A stretch of 64,000 nt of DNA, from positions 3,254,001 through 3,318,000 of the forward strand of contig NZ_JAMCOS010000001.1 in NCBI RefSeq assembly GCF_028069655.1. Direction: 5' to 3'. Made by a program: the position numbers and the translations under genes. This document shows positions 37,090-43,822 of this stretch, piece by piece (position 1 is the stretch's first letter; every line of letters starts with the position of its first letter). This DNA comes from Acidovorax sp. NCPPB 4044 (GTDB lineage Bacteria; Pseudomonadota; Gammaproteobacteria; Burkholderiales; Burkholderiaceae_C). The notes beneath the pieces are model-generated. The model was not told where the DNA came from. It did not search any database and was given only the letters and a program-made list of their open reading frames with translations.

Positions 37090-37659
37090 TCAGGAGGACG
37101 TTTTTGCAGGGTAGCCGACTTTGAGGACTTCGAGCGTGCGCGCGCCTCCAGGCGTGCCGAGCCGAACCTCATCGCCTTCTCTCGATTTCAACAGCGCGCG
37201 CGCAACCGGCGACACCCAACTCACCTGGGACTGCAAGGTATCGACCTCATCGACACCCAGGATCGTGACCGTCCGTTCGATATCGCCATCTTCCATATAG
37301 GTGACCGTAGCACCGAAGAAAACCTGATCGCGACCTTCGTGGATGGAAGGGTCGACCACTTCAGCAATATCGAGGCGCTTGGTAAGAAACCGAATCCTGC
37401 GATCAATTTCGCGTAAGCGCTTCTTGCCATAAAGATAGTCTCCGTTCTCCGAGCGATCACCATTGCTGGCGGCCCAGTGGACGATCTCGACCATCTTCGG
37501 ACGCTCGTTATCCATGAGGTCCAGCAGTTCAGCGCGCAGGCGCGCATAGCCCGCAGGCGTAATGTAGTTCTTGCTCCCCCCAGGAAGAGGCGAAGCAGGA
37601 GCACCCAACCCATCATCGGCAGAATCGTCCTCTGCTTCTTTCGTAAAAGCCTTACTCAT
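37090..37659 (-). CDS. greB: Transcription elongation factor GreB
   Basis: 189 residues. Stimulates transcript cleavage in backtracked RNA polymerase. N-terminal coiled coil with the acidic/basic tip NGDRSENGDY, then LREIDRRIRFLTKRLD, and a C-terminal FKBP-like domain (VFFGATVTYMED, SWVSPVARALLKSREGDEVRLGTPGG). The length and the E-V-L-K-V tail fit GreB better than GreA. The first 30 residues are an acidic Gly/Pro-rich extension. Convergent with spoT. Confidence 0.92.
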   Translation of the reverse strand: MSKAFTKEAEDDSADDGLGAPASPLPGGSKNYITPAGYARLRAELLDLMDNERPKMVEIVHWAASNGDRSENGDYLYGKKRLREIDRRIRFLTKRLDIAEVVDPSIHEGRDQVFFGATVTYMEDGDIERTVTILGVDEVDTLQSQVSWVSPVARALLKSREGDEVRLGTPGGARTLEVLKVGYPAKTSS

Positions 37660-37708
37660 TTATTGAAAGTCTCCAAATGAGCCTGCACTGCAATCACAAA
37701 AATGCAAT

Positions 37709-37743
37709 GGAAAAAGCCTCGTGACTTTTACATCACGAGGCTT
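37709..37743 (-). terminator. Rho-independent terminator after tRNA-Arg
   Basis: Perfect 11-bp stem AAGCCTCGTGA/TCACGAGGCTT (37,714-37,724 and 37,733-37,743) with an 8-nt loop. On the minus strand the stem is followed by a T run (complement of AAAAA at 37,711-37,715), so it ends tRNA-Arg transcription before greB. Confidence 0.85.
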
Positions 37744-37749
37744 ACCATT

Positions 37750-37826
37750 TGGTGCGGCTGGCAGGAATCGAACCCACGACCCCTTGGTTCGTAGCCAAGT
37801 ACTCTATCCAGCTGAGCTACAGCCGC
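37750..37826 (-). tRNA. tRNA-Arg (ACG)
   Basis: 77-nt tRNA on the minus strand. Acceptor GCGGCTG/CAGCCGC, discriminator A and an encoded CCA at 37,752-37,750. D arm TAGCTCAGCTGGATAGAG, anticodon loop CTACGAA (anticodon ACG), T arm with GGTTCGATTCC. Last intact host gene before the prophage. Confidence 0.96.
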
Positions 37827-37972
37827 TAAGCTTCGAATTATAGCATTTTTTACTACTCTTCAAAGAACTCTTGAAAACTTTCTTGAAATTTCAAGTCAGT
37901 GCATCAAGAGCAGAACGCCATTGTAATACGGAAATCATCGCTTTCTGAAGAAGTCGAAAGTTCCGTTGGCGT

Positions 37973-38022
37973 TGGTAGGGCGTGGCGGACTTGAACCGAC
38001 GACCAAAGGATTATGAGTCCCT
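37973..38022 (-). pseudogene. 3' half of a CAU-anticodon tRNA: left prophage attachment site (candidate)
   Basis: The minus strand contains GGACTCATAATCC (anticodon CAT at 38,013-38,015), a variable and T-arm region (GGTTCAAGTCC), acceptor strand ACGCCCT and CCA (37,975-37,973), but nothing upstream makes a D arm or a matching 5' acceptor strand. The T stem has one T:C mismatch. The CTCATAA loop fits tRNA-Ile2 or tRNA-Met. A tRNA 3' fragment at the phage edge is what integrase-mediated insertion into a tRNA leaves behind; the intact copy should lie at the other end. Confidence 0.75.
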
Positions 38023-38143
38023 CGGTTTGTCGTTTCCGGACAAGCACTTACGCGAAAACGAGTTCCGCAAAATTCATCCAGGGCGCCCCGTGCAGCCCGC
38101 TGTTGGCGCGGGGTCAATCAGGATTGCGGAACACTTTTTCCGG

Positions 38144-38350
38144 TCAGCGTGAACCGCGCTCCGCGGGATCCGCCCACTCCCCCAGCCCTGCCGCCAGCGC
38201 AGCGCACGCCAGCCCTGTGCGCTTATCAATAGGCGACTGGCCCAGCACCAGCTTTGCGTATCCGGATCGAGAGATACCCAGGGCCTGGGCGGCGGTGTCG
38301 TAGGTGTAGCCCATGGCCGACTGCCAGGCGCGGAGGTCGTCAGAGGTCAT
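38144..38350 (-). CDS. Small helix-turn-helix protein
   Basis: 68 residues starting MTSDDLRAWQSAMGYTYDTA. AAQALGISRSGYAKLVLGQS is a clear helix-turn-helix of the XRE/Cro kind. The ATG overlaps the stop of the gene upstream (ATGA at 38,353-38,350 region), so it is the last gene of a coupled set. Candidate binder of the palindrome at 39,477-39,497, which sits in the promoter of this cassette (inference). Confidence 0.7.
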   Translation of the reverse strand: MTSDDLRAWQSAMGYTYDTAAQALGISRSGYAKLVLGQSPIDKRTGLACAALAAGLGEWADPAERGSR

Positions 38351-38835
38351 CACGCAAGGGTCCAACCCTTCCAGCTCTTGGCGCGTCCGCCCTTGATATT
38401 TAGGATGCCGGCCGTCGCGTTGCACCACTCCCCACCTGTCCCCCTCTTGCCTCCCGTCCGTTTCCAGGTCACGTCGGCATCGCTGAATAGCGATGGATTG
38501 GACCGTACGAAATCGTAGAGGTTGCGGACTTCGTGGCGCTCGCCGGCGGGCGACACCAGTACCCAGTCCACCGCGTGTACGTTCTCCGGGCCGCGCCCAG
38601 CTCTCGGCGAAGCCTTGGCTGCCGCCGTCGCGAAGGGTTGCGCCGCTTTTCCTAAAGGAATGCTTCTGGGCTGCGGGATGCCGGCGTCACTTCGCCGTGC
38701 TCTTGGAGCTGTGGAGGGCATTCCCACTTCGGTGCGCTGCTTTACGACGGTGGAGATGGCCGCTCCTGTTTTTCTGGCAATCTCCACGTTTGACTGCCTC
38801 CAGTCCAAGGCGGACCAGTCGCAAATCTTCCTCAT
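38350..38835 (-). CDS. Hypothetical phage protein with a KGW-type C-terminal domain
   Basis: 161 residues. The N terminus (SNVEIARKTGAAISTVVKQR) looks like a helix-turn-helix. A Pro/Arg/Ala-rich linker follows. The C-terminal half, VLVSPAGERHEVRNLYDFVR up to AKSWKGWTL, resembles the short P-x-G...NL..F...KGW modules found next to phage homing endonucleases and in stand-alone phage proteins. I cannot assign a function; DNA binding is likely. It is coupled to both neighbours by ATGA overlaps. Confidence 0.6.
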   Translation of the reverse strand: MRKICDWSALDWRQSNVEIARKTGAAISTVVKQRTEVGMPSTAPRARRSDAGIPQPRSIPLGKAAQPFATAAAKASPRAGRGPENVHAVDWVLVSPAGERHEVRNLYDFVRSNPSLFSDADVTWKRTGGKRGTGGEWCNATAGILNIKGGRAKSWKGWTLA

Positions 38836-39074
38836 GCTTTTGCGAGCACGTCGCGCAGGTGCTGTGGCACATGCTCAAGCACCTCTGGGGGTGCCATGAG
38901 GCTTCCACCCTCCGGATTTGGCTGGGCATACTGGATCATGAGGCGGGCAGCCGTCACGGCCGCGTCGTACGCAGTGAGGCCGGCGCGCAGGCCCTGCGAC
39001 CCGCCGCCATGCTGGCCGGCGGAATCGGCCACGTAGCCTTCGCCGCGCTTATAGATGATGATGGTGGTGCGCAT
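38832..39074 (-). CDS. Hypothetical phage protein
   Basis: 80 residues from MRTTIIIYKRGEGYVADSAG. Starts with a predicted beta strand and carries a Gly-rich turn (GQHGGGSQGLRAGLTAYDAA), then a helix. No recognised domain. GGAG sits 8 nt before the ATG at 39,074; an ATG 12 nt earlier is less well placed. Its stop overlaps the start of the next gene downstream in the cassette. Confidence 0.55.
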   Translation of the reverse strand: MRTTIIIYKRGEGYVADSAGQHGGGSQGLRAGLTAYDAAVTAARLMIQYAQPNPEGGSLMAPPEVLEHVPQHLRDVLAKA

Positions 39075-39116
39075 GGGATGCTCCAAGGCAAGGCCCGGCT
39101 CCGCCGGGCGGGAGAC

Positions 39117-39380
39117 TCACCGAACGGTGTAGTGGTCGATTGCCCAATCGAGATCGCTCAGGTCTTCAACGCCGTCCAGCGCTTCAGCGTCCTGGAAGTA
39201 GTAGGCCACCAGGGTAACGTCCTCGCCGTCTTCGTCCTTGGCGCCAACCGAAGCACTGAATTCGACGGTGCCGTCGCCTGTAACGCGGTTCGTGAAGTCG
39301 CAGTTCACGTACTCGACTGCGTCTACGGCGGCAGCGCCCACAGCTGCAATGGCTTGATCACGGGTGAGATGGGTGTTCAT
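39117..39380 (-). CDS. Acidic hypothetical phage protein
   Basis: 87 residues from MNTHLTRDQAIAAVGAAAVD. Acidic (many Asp/Glu in GAKDEDGEDVTLVAYYFQ and LDGVEDLSDLDWAID), alternating helix and strand; no recognised family. GAGG lies 8 nt before the ATG. First gene after the promoter/palindrome at 39,474-39,502, with a leader of about 85 nt. Confidence 0.55.
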   Translation of the reverse strand: MNTHLTRDQAIAAVGAAAVDAVEYVNCDFTNRVTGDGTVEFSASVGAKDEDGEDVTLVAYYFQDAEALDGVEDLSDLDWAIDHYTVR

Positions 39381-39473
39381 GGTGAAATCCTCGCCAGCTC
39401 TCGCCGCTGGGATGGCGCCCTGCAGTTCCGCTGCTGGGTCCGGTGGCAACCTGTTTTGATCACCATGGATGCA

Positions 39474-39502
39474 AATATAGTCCACTCAGTGGACTATTGC
39501 AA
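39474..39502 (-). promoter_or_regulatory. Promoter with a palindromic operator, moron cassette
   Basis: On the minus strand TTGCAA (39,502-39,497), 17-nt spacer, TATATT (39,479-39,474), a good sigma-70 fit. A perfect 10-bp inverted repeat around one base, ATAGTCCACT-C-AGTGGACTAT (39,477-39,497), fills the spacer and touches both elements, the position expected for a repressor site. It lies after the lysis genes and faces the four-gene cassette. Confidence 0.65.
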
Positions 39503-39525
39503 GGCCTATTTCTCAACAGGCCCGA

Positions 39526-40062
39526 TCACCCGCCCGCCACGCGCGGGTCGCTCTTGCGCTGACTGCTGAAGCTGGTGCCCAGCCAGTACGCCCCCACCAC
39601 GCCCAGCAGCGCCAGGATGGCCGTCACGATCTGGATGCGCAGCGTGTCGTTGTAGACCGCCGGGTGGACGAACAGCATGTCCACCAGGATCATCAGGGGC
39701 ATCAGCAGGAAGCCGGCCGACACCCAGAATGCAGGGTTGAGCCAGAAGCCGGGGGCGTTTGGCTGCAGGTACGCCGCGTTGGCCTCGCGCGCCGCCGAGA
39801 TGCCGCCACCCACCTCCTCCAGGCGAAACCACTGCGCCTCGATTGCTGCGCGCACGGACGCGGCCGCCTCGGGGTCCGCCTTGATCGTCTCCATCAACTC
39901 CTGCTCGTTCCGGGCGCCGATCGCCTCCTTGGCCGCCGACACCACGATCTCGGCCGCCTTGATGTTGCGCTCGGCGGTTTCCGAGCCCGAACTGAAGATC
40001 TTGCCCAACTTGGGCACCAGGTCGATGAGGGAAGGCAGCACGGCTGCGACGAATGGGGTCAT
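39526..40062 (-). CDS. Holin from an internal start (178 residues)
   Basis: The internal ATG at 40,062 (MTPFVAAVLPSLIDLVPKLG) begins exactly where 3TM holins begin, and GGAGG lies 6 nt upstream, so a free holin is likely made besides the fused form. Helical amphipathic N-terminal half (ETAERNIKAAEIVVSAAKEA), then membrane helices at the C-terminal end. Confidence 0.65.
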   Translation of the reverse strand: MTPFVAAVLPSLIDLVPKLGKIFSSGSETAERNIKAAEIVVSAAKEAIGARNEQELMETIKADPEAAASVRAAIEAQWFRLEEVGGGISAAREANAAYLQPNAPGFWLNPAFWVSAGFLLMPLMILVDMLFVHPAVYNDTLRIQIVTAILALLGVVGAYWLGTSFSSQRKSDPRVAGG

Positions 40063-40689
40063 GGGATCCTCCGTTGAGGTGATGGGTTGTGCGAGAGTGG
40101 ACAGGTCGATGACGGGCACCGGCTCGGGATCTGCGGCCAGCGCCTGCTGCACGCGCGCCCAGCGCGACAGCCGGTCGGCCTGGCCGTTGAGCCCGCCGTT
40201 GATGCGCCGCGTGATGCGCTCGAAGTCGCCCACGTCGGCCAGAGCGTTGAGGCCCTTGTCGTCCCAGTAGTCGGCAGCGCTCGTGGCGGCCCATTCGTCG
40301 GCAGCCAGCAGCTCGGGCTGCGACTCGAAGTCTGGAACGTCTGGCCCGAGGCGTTCGCGCAGCCGATCGCGCACGCGGGCGTGGTTGTAGCGGCCCGTGG
40401 TCTGGATCAGGCCGTGGCCGCGGAACCGCGAGCCGTCGCCGGGCTGGGTGTTGCCCAGATCCTTGCGGCCCTCGTAGCGCTGCTGCGCGGCTGTCGGCCC
40501 CCAGATCTCGGTCGTGTACCGAAACCCGCCCGACTCGTGGCCGACCTGGGCCAGGAAAGCGGCGAGCCGCGGCGGCGTGTTGATCTCGTACAGCCCACAC
40601 GCGGCGGACACATGGTCCAGCCAGCGCTCTGCCAGGGCCTGCGTGGCACCGGCCGCCCGCAGAACTGCAATGGTGAGGAGTTGAGTCAC
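39526..40689 (-). CDS. GH19-type endolysin fused in frame to a holin
   Basis: 387-residue open frame. Residues 1-200: a glycoside hydrolase 19/chitinase-like endolysin with GHESGGFRYTTEIWGP (likely catalytic Glu52 and Glu61) and RFRGHGLIQTTGRYN. Without a stop codon the frame continues through IDLSTLAQPITSTEDP into a 3TM-type phage holin (residues 210-387) with helices near FWVSAGFLLMPLMILVDMLF and TAILALLGVVGAYWLGTSF. In related phages these are two genes. The ATG overlaps the stop of the spanin-like gene upstream. Confidence 0.8.
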   Translation of the reverse strand: MTQLLTIAVLRAAGATQALAERWLDHVSAACGLYEINTPPRLAAFLAQVGHESGGFRYTTEIWGPTAAQQRYEGRKDLGNTQPGDGSRFRGHGLIQTTGRYNHARVRDRLRERLGPDVPDFESQPELLAADEWAATSAADYWDDKGLNALADVGDFERITRRINGGLNGQADRLSRWARVQQALAADPEPVPVIDLSTLAQPITSTEDPMTPFVAAVLPSLIDLVPKLGKIFSSGSETAERNIKAAEIVVSAAKEAIGARNEQELMETIKADPEAAASVRAAIEAQWFRLEEVGGGISAAREANAAYLQPNAPGFWLNPAFWVSAGFLLMPLMILVDMLFVHPAVYNDTLRIQIVTAILALLGVVGAYWLGTSFSSQRKSDPRVAGG

Positions 40690-40997
40690 TTGCGGCTCCC
40701 CGGCTCAGCGGCGCGGCCGCGGAGGATTGCCAGAGACTCCTTGATGTCCTGGTTGCTCTTCTGCAGGTCATCCACGCGGCCCTTGATCTCGCGCAGCGCC
40801 TCGCGCGTGGACTCGCGGTCTTTCTCGGCCAGCACTTCGACCTGTGCGATTCGGCCGTCCTGTTTGGTTTGGTCCTCTCGATAGCTGCCGTAGGCAACGG
40901 CCATGGATGCCACCACCACCAGCGTCTGGATGATGGTGCCGGTGTTGATGGTTGGGTCGAATTTCATGAGCCTCCCGGTAGTGCTCTTTGTGGTCAT
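40686..40997 (-). CDS. Small membrane/coiled-coil protein (possible spanin or holin accessory)
   Basis: 103 residues: one membrane helix (IIQTLVVVASMAVAYGS) then a long charged coiled coil (VEVLAEKDRESTREALREIK and beyond). The layout of one N-terminal helix plus a coiled coil resembles inner-membrane spanins, but no partner lipoprotein is seen in any frame. GAGGAG lies 5 nt before the first ATG; a second ATG (MKFDPTIN) 30 nt later also has a nearby GGGAGG. Stop overlaps the endolysin start. Confidence 0.5.
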   Translation of the reverse strand: MTTKSTTGRLMKFDPTINTGTIIQTLVVVASMAVAYGSYREDQTKQDGRIAQVEVLAEKDRESTREALREIKGRVDDLQKSNQDIKESLAILRGRAAEPGSRK

Positions 40998-41311
40998 GGC
41001 AACTCCTCAGCCCGCACCGGGGCGTCGATGATTTCGGCGGGGTCGATGTCGTGGTTTGCGGCCTGCAGGATGGCCAGGCCGGCGGGCAGGTCTGGGTTGT
41101 CCAGGTCGATCCAGCGCCGCACGCTGGCATCGCGCACCACGGCGCGCACGGCTGGCGTTTCGTCGGCCAGGATTGCCCACTTCGACGGGCCGAAGCGGTC
41201 ATAGAAAGCCCCAACGCTGATGCGCCGCACAGGCGCCGCGGGCGTGGTGGGCAACTCGGGGTAGGCGCGCACCGTGGCGCCGCCCACCTGGTACTCGATC
41301 ATGTCGGCCAT
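40994..41311 (-). CDS. Hypothetical tail-region protein
   Basis: 105 residues starting MADMIEYQVGGATVRAYPEL. Mixed alpha/beta; conserved-looking patch RRISVGAFYDRFGPSKWAIL and VRRWIDLDNPDLPAGLAIL. I recognise no domain; the position between fibre and lysis genes suggests a fibre-associated or chaperone role. The ATG at 41,311 has GGAGG 7 nt upstream; an ATG at 41,317 overlapping the previous stop is possible but sits too close to that site. Confidence 0.55.
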   Translation of the reverse strand: MADMIEYQVGGATVRAYPELPTTPAAPVRRISVGAFYDRFGPSKWAILADETPAVRAVVRDASVRRWIDLDNPDLPAGLAILQAANHDIDPAEIIDAPVRAEELP

Positions 41312-41313
41312 GG

Positions 41314-41934
41314 TCATGCCTCCGTGCGCAGGGAGTAGGTGACGTACTCGGTGGAGCCAGTCCAGGCGCGGTACGTCGGAGTGATCCAGATGACCAGCGA
41401 TCGGCGGAACACAACCGGGGCGCCTGCCGCCGCGATCAAGTCGTCGCCGACCTTGAAGGACGCTCCCAGCACTGTGACGTAGTGACCGCCCGCCGCAGTG
41501 GACTCCCACTCGACCAGCTTGCGGCCGTCCGCCCAGATTTCGTTGCGCAGGCCCGCCGTCTCGCCTTGGTTCGCGCTGCGCCAGGCGCCCGCGTGCAGCA
41601 GCGACCCGCGGCCAGTGACCGAGAGCACCTGGGTGCGCGTGGCTTGCGCGATGTTGGTCTGGCCCGTCCTCGTGACGCCGCGGACGTTGTCCGGGTAAAT
41701 ATGCGGCAGCGTGTACCCGATGGGGAGCGATGTGGTCCGCGGGTAGCTCGCCGCCACGTAGTTGGTCAGGTCGTCGGCCGGGTCCGTGGCGCTGGTGCCC
41801 GTGGCGGCCACGCGCCGGTAGACCTCTTTGTCCAGCGGACTGATTACCAGCGCGCCCTGCTCTATCGTGGCCGAGGCCGACCACAGTTCGGCGGATCCAC
41901 CGCCGCCCTGCCCCATGAGTTTTGCGAGATCCAT
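41314..41934 (-). CDS. Putative tail fibre/appendage protein
   Basis: 206 residues. Gly-rich start (LMGQGGGGSAELW), then a beta-rich body with ASATIEQGALVISPLDKEVY, a pattern seen in phage receptor-binding or fibre-accessory proteins (reads as a short carbohydrate-binding-like strand), and a mid section with WESTAAGGHYVTVLGASFKV. No catalytic motif. Start overlaps the previous stop by one base (TAATG). Confidence 0.5.
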   Translation of the reverse strand: MDLAKLMGQGGGGSAELWSASATIEQGALVISPLDKEVYRRVAATGTSATDPADDLTNYVAASYPRTTSLPIGYTLPHIYPDNVRGVTRTGQTNIAQATRTQVLSVTGRGSLLHAGAWRSANQGETAGLRNEIWADGRKLVEWESTAAGGHYVTVLGASFKVGDDLIAAAGAPVVFRRSLVIWITPTYRAWTGSTEYVTYSLRTEA

Positions 41935-42881
41935 TACACGAGCCCCCTGGTTGAGTCTTGATGGCGCAGCACAGGCGTGCCGCCGTAGCGTGCGGAGAGC
42001 ACCACGGTGCCCACAGTCCGCCCCCGCACCGGCGTGCCGCCGAAGGCCAAGCTGTATTGCGCCCCGGCCCCGATCGCCTCCAGCACCTGGATGCGGTCGT
42101 TGGTCGCCCACGTCGTGGGCATCGTCAGCACGATGCCGGCCGCGCCGATGACGTAGCACCGGCCGGCCTGCGCGGTGGTGTTGGTGGTGATGAGCACCAG
42201 CGGCAGATCCGAGCTGTCGCCGCCCGCGATACCCACCACCCAATCCGCCCGCGCCGCGCTCCCGCTGCTCGTGGTGATGAGCATCTGCAGCGCGCCGGTC
42301 GCGCGGTCGTAGCTGGTCACCGATCCCGTCATCTGCGCCGAGGTGTCACCGGCGCTCGTGAGCACCAGGCGCATCCCCTGCGCATAGGCCCGGTTGGCCT
42401 CGATGGCGAAGCTCTTGGCACCGGTGCCCGGCGTCACGCTGGTGGCGCTGGTCGCAGTGAGCGCCTGCGCGCCCATAGCCAGCGTCTGGTCGCGAGCCGT
42501 CTCGGCTCCAGTGCGGGCAGTGGCTGCCGCGCTGGCGCTGCCGCCTGCCGCGTCCCGAGCCGCTTCCGCGCCCGTGCGCGCCGTGCCGGCTGCCGTGGCA
42601 TGGCCGTTGGCCGTGTCCCGCGCCGCCTCCGCGCCGGCCTTGGCGGCTGCCGCGTTGGTCGCCTGCGTGCCCGCTGCGGTCGCCGACCCGGCAGCCGCCA
42701 CCGCGCGCTCGTTGGCCGCCGTGGCATTGGTCCACGCGGCCTGCACCAGCGCCACGATGCCGGCCACCACGCCCGGCATGCTCGATCCGTAGTTGTAGGC
42801 CTCGGTGTTGAAGTTGGCGCTGCCCAGGGCCGGATACAGAGGCACCGTGGGCGCCGCCGGTACGGGAACAATGTCCGTCAT
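41934..42881 (-). CDS. Tail fibre protein with Ala-rich coiled-coil repeats
   Basis: 315 residues. N-terminal 45 residues link to the tail, then about residues 50-140 hold near-repeats of 22 residues (AGAEAARDTANGHATAAGTA, TGAEAARDAAGGSASAAATA, TGAETARDQT), an Ala/Thr-rich trimeric stalk as in other fibres. The C-terminal 170 residues are beta-rich (AKSFAIEANRAYAQGMRLVL, RCYVIGAAGIVLTMP) and could contact the receptor. The stalk DNA is repetitive, so its length may change by recombination. Confidence 0.72.
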   Translation of the reverse strand: MTDIVPVPAAPTVPLYPALGSANFNTEAYNYGSSMPGVVAGIVALVQAAWTNATAANERAVAAAGSATAAGTQATNAAAAKAGAEAARDTANGHATAAGTARTGAEAARDAAGGSASAAATARTGAETARDQTLAMGAQALTATSATSVTPGTGAKSFAIEANRAYAQGMRLVLTSAGDTSAQMTGSVTSYDRATGALQMLITTSSGSAARADWVVGIAGGDSSDLPLVLITTNTTAQAGRCYVIGAAGIVLTMPTTWATNDRIQVLEAIGAGAQYSLAFGGTPVRGRTVGTVVLSARYGGTPVLRHQDSTRGLV

Positions 42882-43822
42882 ACGTTGCCTTTGATTTGGA
42901 GAGCGACCGATGCGGTCGCGGATGAGTCAGCCCGGACGGTGCCGGTCACGGAGCCCACTGTGGACAGGTAGCCGAAGCGCGGCAGTCCGCTGGCCTCGAT
43001 CGCAACGGTCTGGTCCAGGATCCGATCCAGCAGCGTCTTCGCCGCGTTCGCCTGATCCGCGTCGATGACACAGGAGAGCGTCATGTTGGTGGACTGCCGC
43101 CCACGCCGGCGCACAAAGGTGCCGTCCGTGTTTTCTCGGTAGTAGGCGTAGGACTTGGTGCTGGCCTCGGCCCCCTGCACCACGGCGCTGATGCGGCCCA
43201 TCGGGGCAATCAGCCGGCTCCACTGCCCCACGCTGATGTAGCCCACGGCGGCTTCCACGCCCGCGTTGTTGCGCGAGAGCGTGATCGTCACCTCCGCAGC
43301 AGGGTGCAGCGGTAAGTCCTTCAGGGTGTAGGAGGTCGCACGCTGCAGGTTGCCGAACAGGTATTCCCACTCGCCGAACGCCTGCTGCCAGAGGTCCAGA
43401 TGGACAGGTGGCACAAGGTCCGCACCGCCGGGCCCGGCCCTCACACGGACATCGAGCGTGTCAGCCTCGATGCCGTAGATGGCCAGCCCGGTCACGAAGC
43501 CAGGGTTGAGCACGTAGGTCAGCGATGTCGCACGCCGGGCCTTGGTGAACAGGTACTCGTCGAAGGGCGCCATGCGGTTGGTCGGCGCCCCCTCGTCGCG
43601 CAGCCAGAACTCCGCGCCTGCGGTCGAGGATGGCGGCGTGGTGTTGTTCGGCGCGGCCTTGACGCACTCGTACGTGTAGCCCTCCCATACCCGCCGATCT
43701 TTGACCGCGTAGCTCGTCCCCGACACCCACAGCACCTCGCCCATGGATGCATCGACGGCAGGGATGCTGGTCCCCGCGCCGAACATGCCCGGCGTGATGG
43801 TGGTCGGCAGCAGGATGTTCAT
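42878..43822 (-). CDS. Tail-tip protein with a carbohydrate-binding-like module
   Basis: 314 residues. Near the N terminus VSGTSYAVKDRRVWEGYTYECVK resembles a chitin/CBM5-12-type module seen in phage tail proteins. The middle (LAIYGIEADTLDVRVRAG) is strand-rich, and the C-terminal third GRQSTNMTLSCVIDADQANA and IKGNV at the end look like a tail-hub fold. With the fibre it replaces the usual set of several tip genes after the tape measure. Its start overlaps the tape-measure stop. Confidence 0.6.
   Translation of the reverse strand: MNILLPTTITPGMFGAGTSIPAVDASMGEVLWVSGTSYAVKDRRVWEGYTYECVKAAPNNTTPPSSTAGAEFWLRDEGAPTNRMAPFDEYLFTKARRATSLTYVLNPGFVTGLAIYGIEADTLDVRVRAGPGGADLVPPVHLDLWQQAFGEWEYLFGNLQRATSYTLKDLPLHPAAEVTITLSRNNAGVEAAVGYISVGQWSRLIAPMGRISAVVQGAEASTKSYAYYRENTDGTFVRRRGRQSTNMTLSCVIDADQANAAKTLLDRILDQTVAIEASGLPRFGYLSTVGSVTGTVRADSSATASVALQIKGNV

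Noticed and set aside
37973..38060. Complete tRNA gene with a CAU anticodon
   Set aside because: No D arm and no 5' strand able to pair with ACGCCCT can be found upstream; only the 3' half is present.
40686..41214. Outer-membrane spanin (Rz1-like lipoprotein) in another frame of the lysis genes
   Set aside because: No frame shows a lipobox with a following Pro-rich segment.
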